This document shows positions 22,110-33,094 of a stretch of DNA of 64,000 bases, one piece after another. Under the pieces are notes generated by a model that searched no databases, was not told where the DNA came from, and saw only the letters and a list, made by a program, of their open reading frames with translations. How positions within the stretch are numbered: position 1 is the stretch's first letter; each line of letters begins with the position of its first letter. Position numbers and translations under genes: made by a program. Origin of the DNA: Aralia elata (lineage: Eukaryota > Streptophyta > Magnoliopsida > Apiales > Araliaceae); contig CM068377.1 of NCBI GenBank assembly GCA_034770075.1, forward strand, positions 74,661,358 through 74,725,357, read 5' to 3'.

Positions 22110-22690
22110 CTATCACAAAGATGCCCCCACCAAAGACACATAAACAGTTGAAAACCTTTCTAGGAAAGGTTTCCTACCTAAGGAGATTTATGCCAGCACT
22201 AGTAGAGGTCACAGAGCCTTTTGGGAAGCTACTACAGGGAAAGGAAAAATGGGACTAGGGGCAAGAACAACAACATGCCTTCGAGAAAATAAAGGAAATA
22301 TTGGCCTCGACGAAAACGATGATAGTATCACAGAAAGGGATACCTTTGCAATTGTATATCACATCTACCGTAAAGTCTATAGGAGGATTGATCACACAAG
22401 AGGTAAATAGGGAAGAAAAACATGTGTACTACATTAGCCGAATCATTAGAGGACCAGAGACCAGATATTCGCAGTTGGAGAGACACTGCCTAACATTGGT
22501 ATTTATCGCACAAAAAATGGGCTATTATTTTTTAGCACATGAAGTGAAACTGACAATAAGAACTAACCTGATCAGATACTTACTGACTAGGCCTGCGCTA
22601 GTGGAAAGACCTACAAGGTGGATGATGATAATTTCTGAGTATGATATCAAGTGTGTAACGTTAAAAGTAATCAGATGTTAGGCTTTGGTG
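22110..22690 (+). pseudogene. F RNase H (Ty3-type) remnant
   Basis: RT connection (FLGKVSYLRRFMPAL near 22160) and RNase H from about 22301 to 22681: LQLYITSTVKSIGGLI, VYYISRIIRGPETRYS and YFLAHEVKLTIRTNLIRYLL. The positions of two catalytic Asp residues are occupied by others (YITST, TIRTN), which is the known state of this domain in Tat elements, where a second RNase H takes over. A stop codon falls at 22679-22681 before 'ALVDLLV'. Confidence 0.82.
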
Positions 22691-22779
22691 GACCTACTCG
22701 TTTAGTACCCAAATGGAGAATATGAACCTCCCTCTAAGGATCTTCTAGGGGAGAAGTGGAAACAATTAATGTGGTGGAC

Positions 22780-23150
22780 GGAGATTAAGAATGGTGGAAC
22801 TTAACCTTCGACGAGTCATCCGCAGATGGGATAGGAGGAGCAGACGTGGTGTTAAACACTGAAAAAGGAAAGGAGGTGGCCTTGTCATATAAATTGGATT
22901 TCCCTTGCACAAACAATGAAGAAGAGTATGAGGCGTTCATATTGGGATTACTGGCAGCTCGAGAATTAGGAGCCAAACGTCTTAAAGTAAAAGGGAGATT
23001 CAAATTTAATAGTGCAACAAGTAAGAGGTCAATTCGCTGTGAAGGAACCAATCTTGGCACCATACCGAACTGTGGCACAAAAGGTAATGAAAGTTTTAAA
23101 GAAGGTGGTGATCGAGTATGTGCCAAGAGAATAAAATAAACAGCCTGATG
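22780..23150 (+). pseudogene. F second (archaeal-type) RNase H remnant
   Basis: WNLTFDESSADGIGGADVVL at about 22794-22853, then CTNNEEEYEAFILGLLAAREL near 22906-22970. This Asp...Glu spacing and the 'NNEEEYEAF.LGL' motif mark the additional RNase H found in Tat/Ogre-type elements (family knowledge). The next conserved part is frameshifted after 22995. It would have removed RNA from RNA:DNA hybrids during reverse transcription. Its presence is the main reason to place F in the Tat lineage. Confidence 0.82.
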
Positions 23151-23329
23151 CATTAACTACAGTAGCATCCATAGTGCATGTAGAAGAGGAAAACTTAGAT
23201 GTGAACGTGATTAAGAGAACCCTCCCAACCACAATGCTGAAATTATTCCCCAAAGATATGACAGATGATTGGAGACATGGCATCTCTCATCAATTGCAAA
23301 CAAAGGATGGGATAATATCACTAGTGGAG

Positions 23330-23611
23330 CTTTAGAAATACAACATTATTAAAGGAGTCTTGTATTATAAGGAAGCGGATAGTGTATTGACGAGATGTTT
23401 GGAGCGGCAAGAAGCAAATAAAGTTTTGCACCAAGTATATGAAGAAAACTGCGGATTGGCAGATATTGGGTTATATCGAAGAATGCAACGCCAAGGGTAT
23501 TATTGGCTCGAAACGAAAAAAGAAGCAGATGCACTTTAAAGACAATGTCTTTCATGCTAATAATACCCTAGGGAGGAGGAATACGCCTTCATTGATGTAG
23601 TAGCGGATTAG
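23330..23611 (+). pseudogene. F integrase N-terminal-like segment, first copy
   Basis: Frame at about 23339-23557 reads YNIIKGVLYYKEAD, then LTRCLERQEANKVLHQVYEEN, RRMQRQGYYW and, after a stop at 23537-23539, RQCLSC. This is the usual order of the integrase zinc-binding region (GVLY, RCL, EA..VL..V, GYYW, CxxC). A second segment of the same kind lies at 25660-25900 on the far side of solo LTR A', which is odd for one integrase. The zinc-site His residues are partly missing here. Confidence 0.65.
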
Positions 23612-23616
23612 CGAAT

Positions 23617-25580
23617 TATTGTCCGATTAATATAACGACAATTAACGCGCAAGTATACGTGGTCAACAAGTAATAAAGAGTAAGTAAAGTATCGATCCCA
23701 CGAGGAATTATTACTATTGTTTTTCAAGTACTAACCTTTTATCATCTCAATCTTATTCAAACAAATGATAGTTGTTTTTGTTGTTTTGTATTAATGAAGA
23801 TAACAAATAATTAAACAACTATGGAAAGCATTAAGATAATGAAATCAAATATTAACAAGTCTAAGATTGCAATTTCCCCCAACACTTCACTTGAATATCC
23901 TAACTCTCTCTTTTCAACTAGTTAAATCACAAGGATTGTTATCCGAGAATTTACAAGTATATACAAGCCTCTCTCGATGGTCAAATACGTATTTCCCAAT
24001 GCGGTGTATAAATATCTCTATTCTACACACTAGCAAGAATCCAATATCAAGAATAATCAACAAGACACGTGTCACCAAATCTCATTAATCACCCTATCAA
24101 TTATCAACTTTCGCAATAGAAATCATTAAGCATGATTCTCAAATGGATACATGTGGTATTTAGGTATATGTCTATCCTAAATACAATCAAATTATCCATT
24201 CATGAGGGTAATAAATAAAACACACGTCACTTAATTTCATAAATTACCCATAGGAATATCTAATTTTCACATGATATCATAACAAGGTCTCAACCTATAC
24301 TTCCTCTCTCAATTCCATATAAGTTCCCAAGGTAATTACTAGCTAGGCAATTAATCCATAAAGCATAAATTATGATACTCAATTCACAAATGAATAACCA
24401 ATATCCAAGAGAGAGCATTCAATTCAAACTACATATTGGGTTCCATTGAAATCTTAGAATACAAGGTCTAGTTCATGGTAGCTACAAATAACATCAAACA
24501 CAAGGTATTCATCATGAAATAGAGATACAAATTCAAAGGAAAGCTAAAAATAAATAAACCCCCTTTTGAGATGTTCATCAATTGCTTGCTTGGTTGTTGT
24601 CAATCTCTAGCTTCTCTTCTTCCTTTAGCACTCCTTTCTTCAATTGCTCCTTAACTTGTTGCTGGAAAGTCCTTGAATTGCAAAGCTCAAGCTCTTCTTG
24701 GTGATGAAATTTGTAGCTCCCCCTCTCTAGAACTCACTTTCTAACCCTAACTAAATCTAGGTTTTGCTCCCTTTGAATGTGTTTCTTCAATACCTAGAGT
24801 GCTCCTATGAATGTATGGAACCCTTAATTTTGAGCCCCTCATCAGTATGTAAACCCCCTGGATGCCCTAACCTAGCTTAGCCATCAAAAATGACCAAAAA
24901 CCCCAAAAAATCTGCTGCTGTCCGCGACGAGCTCGCCCCGGCGAGCTTTTTGGCCTAAGTTTTCTCGCCTCGGCGAGCTCTCGCCGCGGCGAGGAATTTG
25001 TGTAGGAAATTCCCGCCCCGGCGAGCTCTGGAAAAACGACCATAACTTTTTCGTCCGAACTCGGATTAAGGCGATTAAGTAGGCTATGGAAAGCTAAGAA
25101 GTAGCTATACAACTTTTATAACTGGAGCTTGACGAGATAATGGCTGGAGCAAGGTTCAAATTGAGCCCGAAGCAACTGCTGTGTAAAAGTCATGCAGAAT
25201 CCGATGGTAAAATGACCATAACTCTCTCATAAGAACTTCAAATTGGATGATTCTAGATGTTCTGAAAAGCTAAGATCAAAATCTACAACTTTAGTTCTTT
25301 GAGTTTTGAGAGATTCGGATTGTATCATGGGTCAAATGGAGAAACAAGCAGCGGGAATGCTAGATTTAAGCCAAAAACGCATCGATCCAAGAGGCCTTTA
25401 TTTCAATACCTACAAAACAACGTAAAAACACATAAAAGCACACAAATACATATAAAAGTAATAAAAACTATATTACACAACAATAAGATGAAAACACATA
25501 AAATCAAACGAAATAGCTAAAGACTTACAAATTATTAAGGCTAAAAGTACCCAATTTGTGTGTATAAAACACACTCATCA
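23617..25580 (-). mobile_element. A': solo LTR of the A family
   Basis: Right end ...ACACTCATCA is the reverse complement of the start of the LTR of A (TGATGAGTGT), and the left part shares the CGTGGTCAACAAGTAAT block with it. A 5-bp target duplication CGAAT flanks it (23612-23616 and 25581-25585). The left terminus reads TATTGTCC where TGTTGTCC would be expected, one G-to-A change. It contains two copies of the shared module (25033-25130 and 25205-25310, - strand) and four GC-rich palindromes. No gene is seen in it. Confidence 0.88.
24931..25027. repeat. Four GC-rich palindromes in LTR A'
   Basis: GCTCGCCCCGGCGAGC (24931-24946), CTCGCCTCGGCGAG (24964-24977), CTCGCCGCGGCGAG (24979-24992) and CCCGCCCCGGCGAGCTC (25012-25028 or so). 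Arms are kept while the centre varies. They replace the GC-rich array found at the same place in the LTR of A. Confidence 0.85.
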
Positions 25581-25599
25581 CGAATCTCATATGTAGAGT

Positions 25600-26800
25600 T
25601 TTTACAAAACGACAGTCTCCTTGCCAAAAAGAAGGATGCAATTATAATAAAGAGGATAGTACAGAGATTTAACCTACAAGATGGAGAGTTATTTAGATGA
25701 GAATTCAATGGCAAGCCCTTACGGTGTATGGGATTAGGCGAGGCCAATGATTTGGTCTATTAGATACACAAAGATAAACACTAAGGGGGAGCTAATTATA
25801 CAAGTAGCTGATTGATCATGGTTATTATTGGCCTAAGATGGAAGGAGATTGCTTAGAGTTTGTAAAGAAATGTCACGTCTGCTGAATCCATAGGAAATTG
25901 ATTCACGCCCCCATTGTGGACTTGCGGACCTTAGCAATGTCATGGCCTTTTCGTACATTGGGAATGGATCTCATAGGCCCTATTCATCCTAATTCCAAAG
26001 GTAACATCTGGATTTTGACTGCCACCAAGATGTATACAAAGTGGGTAGAAGCAATACCCTTGAAGAGGGCTACAGGACCTGCAACAGCAAATTTCATTAA
26101 GGAGCACATCATTTGCCATTCTGGGATCCCGAAGATCATCTTATCAGATAATGGAACTCCCTTCATCAATAGGGACGTCAAGAATCTGATGGACAGATAT
26201 AGGGTGAAACACTACAAATCGTCACCTTACTACCCGAAAGGCAATGGACAAGCAGAGGCCATGAACAAAATCTTAATTAAAATTCTCTTGAAAACCTTGG
26301 ATGATCATTCAAAGGCATGTGCAGAACAGTTACCAATAGCATTGTGGGCTTATCGAACTTCAAAAAGGAAACATACATATGAAACCCCATATGCTTTAGT
26401 GTTTGGTGAAGAAGCTGTCTTACCCACATAAATAGAAATCTTTTCGGCCACGATGAAACACTGAAGCTTAGTTAAAGAAGAGAACCGACCGACTGCTTTA
26501 GAAGCCTTAGCTAACTTTTGAGACAAAGCTAAAGAAAAACTAGAACGGTACCATGAAAAACTACGACAACAATACAATATTGCGGTGGTACCACGATAAA
26601 TTTTAGTGGGGGACTTGGTGCTCAAGACGACGAATCAAGTCATGAGGGGAACACTAACCACCAAATTTTTCCCCAAATGGGAAGGCCTGTATAAGATGCA
26701 AGAGATCTCCGAAAACGGGTATTGCAAAATATCTCATGTTGGATCAGATATTATCTCTGGCCCATTGAACATGAAATGAGTAAAGAAATACTACATATGA
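25600..26800 (+). pseudogene. F integrase (second N-terminal segment, core and C-terminus)
   Basis: RFNLQDGELF and GKPLRCMGLGEANDLVY at about 25665-25760 give an N-terminal zinc region with stops; HGYYWPKMEGDCLEFVKKCHVC follows near 25818-25883 after a frameshift. The core is open at 25898-26431: WPFRTLGMDLIGP (first Asp), KIILSDNGTPF (second Asp), SPYYPKGNGQAEAMNK (catalytic Glu) and LWAYRTSKR. The C-terminal part (GDLVLKTTNQV, then FFPKWEGLYKM and ENGYCKI) runs to about 26790 with stops. Motifs fit Tat integrases. It would have joined element DNA to the chromosome. Confidence 0.88.
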
Positions 26801-27371
26801 GATAGTCATTGAAGAAGTTACACCTTCAACTACAAAAGTGACCGAGACACCTGATTTTAAGTTCTCGAACCCGACAAGTTACACTTTACCTCTAAAAGTG
26901 GCGAACGTTATGCTTTTTCTGCTAAAAGCAAGATTGATCATTTTTTTTTAAATTATGACTTTATTTTTGAAATTTGAAACATTACATTTTTCGTTAAAAG
27001 CAAAATGATTATCAATAAAATACCGAACTTTCACTTATACTTGGACAATTTTTTTTTAAAGTATAGATTCAAGTGTTAGTTTATGGGAAATCATATTCTT
27101 TTGATTAAAGATTTCATGGTTTCTTTATTGTGCACATTATTATCTAAGAGTAATAATTTGAATGACTTATGACTCAATGTTTAATACAATGTCATAAGAA
27201 AAAATTCTAGTTAAAGACAATTTATAATGATGCATAATTGACAAAAATAAAGAAACTTTATTCTGATAACTGAAATATAACATGAAAATGAGTTTCTGAT
27301 ATAAGAAATGAAAGATTACAAAAGGTCATGATCTAAAGGTCATGACATGTCAAACTGAAGAAGGGATATAG
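26801..27371 (+). other. F spacer between integrase and the antisense gene
   Basis: No gene. Between about 26815 and 27010 a degenerate unit of the type TTACA(C/T)TTT..(C/T)TAAAAG recurs about four times. The rest is plain AT-rich sequence. Confidence 0.5.
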
Positions 27372-29757
27372 TTAAAGCAAGTCGGTGATGGCGGTATCCC
27401 GAGCCTTCATATTTGATGTTATCATTCCCTCAAGGTCTTGAGCAGTAGACTCAAATTCTTGAAGCTTGGTCTTCAGTTTTGCCATAGCATCTTGAATCTC
27501 CAAAAGCTCTCCTGAACGCAAGTCATTCTCATGATGACGTGAAGTTACCATCGAACGTAATTTGATAACACGATGACTAGAAGCAAGGAAATCCAACCTA
27601 GCACGAAAAGGAGACATTTCGAGGCCAACGAGGGAAAGGTCATTAACCTTGCACCTCAGCCTATCCAAATCCTCTACTCGCAAAGAACGGAAAAAAACTG
27701 TGCATCTTAAGAACAAAACTCGCAAGATGATCTAGTGAGAAGGTTTGAAAGGAGGCCACATGAACATATAGTCGATCAAGAATCTGCAGGAACTGAACTA
27801 TGAGATTCTCAAGACTTTCTTGGCTGGAGGAAAAAAACTGGAAACCCCTCCAAGGAACAAGCTCTCTGGTTGGATTGAAGGAAGCTCTAGTATGAGCCAC
27901 TTTGGAAGCAATCATGGCATTCATTGGGAAAAGAGCTGCACAAATCATGGGCTTAGAAACTACTTGTAGCTCCATGAGATCCTTATTGTTGGGTGGATAG
28001 CCGAGGTTACTAAAAGGTGAGGTGGCAGAATCAAGATGAAGAGAGTCAAATAAGGCGAGCCCCTTAAGGGGCAAGGGCAGATCCTTCATCTTATCAGCCT
28101 GAAAAGAGAAATGAAATGGCATAACAAATTGTGAAAAAAGGAAAGAAAACTTAAAGGATAGGTGTATGTCAACTAAGGATAACACTTATAAGGTACCCGA
28201 CTAAAAAGGTGTTGTGTGACTCCACAGAAAGTAGAACATCAGTTGCCCCACCCAAAGAACTAGTAAATATACCCTCTCTGTCAGGTGAGATCTCGGCAGA
28301 ATCCTTCCGGGGAGGATGGAAATCAACAATAGGCTTTGAAGGATTCTCCCTCTGGAGAGAAGGATTCGATGTAATAATATCATTAGCATGGGTGTCACCG
28401 GTACCCTCAAGGTTGTCATGAGTAGGAAAAGCCTTGTCATTTTCCCTCGTATCGGAAGGAGAAAATGTTATATGTGGGTGTGAAAATAGAACTATAATAC
28501 TCACAGCAGGACCCGAGCCCACATCAAATAGGAAATCATCAACGTTAAGGCTGGCACAGTCATCGTGTGGAAAGGTAGACTCGACAGCAATCATGGTAGG
28601 TTGTTGAGGCTCACAAGTAGTGGAGCCCGCCGCCTTATTGGCAGTACCCCTAAGAAATCCAATGAGAACATCATCATCATCATCTCTTTCATCATCATCC
28701 TCGACAATCTAAAAAATAAGGCAATAGTGACATGAAAAAACAAGAAGGAGATTATGGTAATATCGAAGGAGAAAAGTAAAAACAACATAAAGATTACCAT
28801 AAGTTTTCTGCGTCTCTTAACTGGATCCTCGACTGCCGGTATACTAGAATCAACATCATCATGTGGGCATTTTGAGAAGGGCTTCAAGATAAGAGTGGTC
28901 CCATTCGTCGTCCGCCTAATAATATTGTGGTCAGTCAGACCCACGGCAGGACCTGTAGGGGGAACCACCTCGACAATAAGAGTCGTAGGTACCTTTGCTC
29001 TGGAACGAGTAACTCTCATCTCCTCGGTAGTAGAAGATCCCTGGGGAAGAGCTCGAGGCGGTACCCGAGATAAAGTCTGTGGGGGAGGACACCTGGAGGT
29101 GGTAGAAGTATGAACCGGAGAAGCATCTAGAGGATTTCAGAAGATATTTTCTACTGAAGACAGGGGAGGAAACTTGGGCATTAAGGCCTCCCACTCAAGA
29201 AGTCAACCACTGGTCGACCAACTTTCTGAACGAGTATTTAACTTTGGAGAACATAATAGCTTGGTCCACCGAAGATGTTTAGGAGGAGAAATTGGCTACG
29301 AGTAGATCATAGTATCATCTTGTCACATTTTGAGGTTGACAAGCCAAAAGTTGCGCTCACTAATAGCATAACGTCCCTCTTGAGAAGCATCAGGAATGAT
29401 GAAAGGGAGAGGGTCATAGTTAGCAGTAGGTAGTCTTGAAAGCTCTCATACAAATGAGTTGGATACAGAAACAAAGTTATCAAGTGCCCTCTCATAATCT
29501 CCATGACAAGAATAGCCGAAAGGTCAGTGCTGATTGAAGCCGAACTGTCGCATGACTCTTTGAGGTGAATAAAGGACGGTGTCGAACTCATCATCCTCAA
29601 TAAAGTAGGGAAGCTTAGCGGCTCGGAGAAATAGGAACCAAGAGAGTGATGACCCCTGCAAACTGTCAATGCTCAGAAAAAAACGGAATTCTTTCCTATA
29701 GAAGTGAGGACGAAGACCACCCTCTAGGACTATAGTGTAAGGACAAGCAATAACAGA
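27372..29757 (-). pseudogene. F antisense gene, 3' part: plant mobile domain (PMD) and coiled coil
   Basis: Read on the - strand from 29757. The first exon-like stretch (29757-29524) has EGGLRPHFYRKEFRFFLSID and ends with YSPQRVMRQFGFNQH; PQRV.RQFG is the signature of the plant mobile domain. Reading goes on past two TGA codons to about 29320. The rest is low-complexity sequence with an Arg/Lys-rich patch near 28810 and a likely coiled coil at 27372-27600 (LEIQDAMAKLKTKLQEFEST). Likely introns with GT...AG ends lie at about 28798-28711 and 28199-28103. Antisense PMD genes between pol and the 3' LTR are known in Tat elements; what they do is not known. The 5' part was split off by solo LTR G and lies at 39489-39953. 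Confidence 0.7.
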
Positions 29758-30928
29758 TGTAACGCCCCCAAATCCAGGTCCCTTGAACCTCGGACCTGGT
29801 GCGTCATGATATATCATATTTATAACTACTACAGAAGATATAAACATAAATTGTTTATATAATAATCTCTACTACATATCCCAAGGTCTATAACCTTTAT
29901 TAATACATACCTTCAGTAACTTAAAAGGTTTACAAATCATTTACATCAGATAACTAATTAGTTAACATGCATAACCATCTAATCTTGTCCTTTGCTTTTG
30001 TACTGTCTTTCCTCGAACGTTCGCCTTAAATCTGAAATTTGTTATCATGATATAGCAAGGGTGAGCAACTACTTTGCTTAGCAAGTTTAAATACAAGAAG
30101 GATATATCATGATTGAAAGAAAGAATAAACTTTCGAATTTTTAGCAATATAATAATTGTGAAAGAGCATGAATCAAAATTTCAATGATTGAATGACTGAA
30201 TTCAATAATACAGGGTGTCAATAATGACCCAGAACCAATTTAACTGAACCTTATGGTAATGAAGGTGATCAGCCTTTCATACCTGACGGACATATGCAAC
30301 ATCCACTATGTGTGAATCAATAATTTAAGGAGGTGGAATAATTATCAAGAATTAAACCACTAGCATGCTTGAAACATAGCAACTCAAGTTTGAGTTAAGA
30401 GGGACTTGCTCAATATAAACTTGAGTAAGAATAGAGAAACTTGTCTGTACCGTCGATTACTGCTACACAATTTAACTTAATCTCTTATGAAAGACCTATC
30501 AGTTATAAGATTGATCTTTCAATTAGCATCGCATATATCACCTTATAATATCACTTCTTTAGCAGTAAATTATCTAACATTTAACCACATAATCAAATAT
30601 TAGATAACACCTTAACACCATACGCATTCATAATTCTAAAACTAGCACACATCGAGTTTTTAACAGTGTTCAATATAGTATGCCGAGTAGTTTTCCACAA
30701 ACAACCAACAAACTAGTTTCCGTCTCGTCTACACTGTTTTCACAGTAAGTTAGATCAGTTGCTAGTTCGTATATACCTCCGCTCCCTGAAGGAATCGTTT
30801 AGCCTAACCACTATACATCAACTATTAAAGAACACGACTGTACTACTACTTTATCATAAACCTTATGACTTAACATTAAGTCTTTCATTTTATAAGTTTT
30901 CTTTATAATCCATTAAGCCTGAATACCT

Positions 30929-31191
30929 AATCCAGCAAGTTAGATTATCCAAACATACCAATCCAGCAACCTGGATTCAAACTATCCTACAATCTAGCAG
31001 ATTGGATTAACTAATTCAGCAAACTGTTTTCAAGTCTAGCAAATTGGATTCAAACTAACCTACAACTCAGCAAGCTAGATTCACTAATTCAGCAAACCGA
31101 ATTCATTAATTCAGCAAACTATATTCACCAATTCGGCAAGTCGGATTCATTAATTCAACAAGCCGAATACCACAATCTAGCAAGCTGGATT
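30929..31191. repeat. Hairpin-forming repeats, 22-bp phased, in LTR G
   Basis: About eleven copies of an AATCCAGCAAGCTGGATT-like unit, each able to fold. Six in a row start exactly 22 bp apart (31064, 31086, 31108, 31130, 31152, 31174). Several arm differences are paired or give G:T pairs. Confidence 0.8.
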
Positions 31192-33094
31192 CAATTGTTA
31201 TCCCCCTTTTTATCAAATCGAATTTTCAATTCATCGTAACATACCACAACCATAATATTTTATCGATATTAAACAAAATACCCTTCACAAATCTGATCCT
31301 ATCATTTTAAGGACCTTTTGTCAAAAAATCACATTTACACAAATTTTAGCATCACATAACTTATTTAATCCATTTATTCATAACTAAATCATTTCCATTA
31401 AAAATACCAATTCATCACCAAAATGATTTCTTTTCTGGAATTTGACAAAGTATGAATCCTTGTGAACATATATTTTTCCTGGAATTTTTAAATTCCATTT
31501 ACTATATTTAATAGTCCAAAACAGCCAAACCATTGCTACATTTATCATAAATCGAAACATTACTAGAAAATTCTAAAATTTTTTAGGGTATGACCCTGAC
31601 ATATATATATACTTCCAGTAAAAAGTTCAGGATTTTTGGAATTACCTACAGAGAGTTATTCGGGGATAATTTAGACAGTTGTCCTTCACCAAAACAGCCA
31701 TAACTTTCATTCTACAAGGCCAAAAATTCTAAAATTTTTACAAGACTCACATAACTTCCCATATTATCACTCCAAATTTTTCTAGAATTTTTAAAGTACA
31801 AAATTTGATGAAAATACTCCTGGATGGGAGTGCCCTATAGCAGCCCCTTTCCCCTTTTGAAAAACCTGGACTGTTTTGGTAAAAACAGTCCCTACGAATT
31901 TTATACTCATTATTTTTTAGTTCTACCACTTGAGTTTAACACTTAACTTACATATCTAACTCTCCTCTTTGACGGATCGCAAAAAGAGTGAATAGATTTC
32001 AAATGGTACTCATATAAAGTGAGAGAAAGCTAGGGTTTTCTAACCCTTTTTGAAACGAACAAATTTTCTTTTCTTTTCTTTTCAACAAATCAACACCCAA
32101 ACTTGTAAGATCTATGCATAATACACTTATTAACATATAGATCAAGAGTTCTTAAGGTTAAAATCAACGATCCAAGTTTTGATTGAAAGTAATCAAAATA
32201 AAATTACATAACTAGTTAGGGTTTAAAGGTTTTTATACCTTTCTTCCCTTCTTGATTCTTTCTTCTTCTTTTTCGTCTTCCATGGCTTCCATGGCTACCC
32301 CTCTCTCTCTTCTTCCTTTTTCATAGCCGACCACTTCTTTTTCTCTCTCTCTATTATTAATTATTCTAACTTAGGAAGTGAGAGAAAATAAAAGATAATA
32401 ATGAAGTAAAATATTTAATTATTGTTGGTCAAAAATATATACATATATTATATGTATGTATATAAAACTTCTACACTCTTATCTTATCTTATCTTTAGCA
32501 TACTAACAATCTTGGATAAGAATATGGTGGTTCACTAATAAAGGGACACATGGCATGGATTGGATAAGAGATCACACGCACTCCTTTTCCTTCCTCTTCA
32601 TTGCCGCCCAAATGAGGTAAAGTTATCCACTTGGTGATTTATTATACTCACATTATTAAGCTTACAAATGACTAAAAAGTCCTTCTTTAGGTGGTCAAAA
32701 ATTGGGCCACTACTTAATTCATTTGGGCTTGGAATATATTAGCTTGGGCCACTAGAACCAAACTTAATCAAATTAATTATTACCATTGTTGGGCCACTAG
32801 CTAATTAAATTATTGGGTTCCCAAATGTGTTGGTTAATTAAATTCAAATGGGATAATTTAATTAATTTACACACCAAACATTTAAGTCCATAATAAATTA
32901 ATTAAGTGGGCTCGATGATTTAAATCAATTGAGATAATCCACTAATAAATTACTAATTGGACTATTACATAATTCTCATTCATTAATATACATATTAATC
33001 AATGTACATAATTTATTTTCTTACTATATTCACTTTAATTGAATATTTAATTAATTTACTTATCATATCAATTGTTTGATATTAAAATGGTTGC

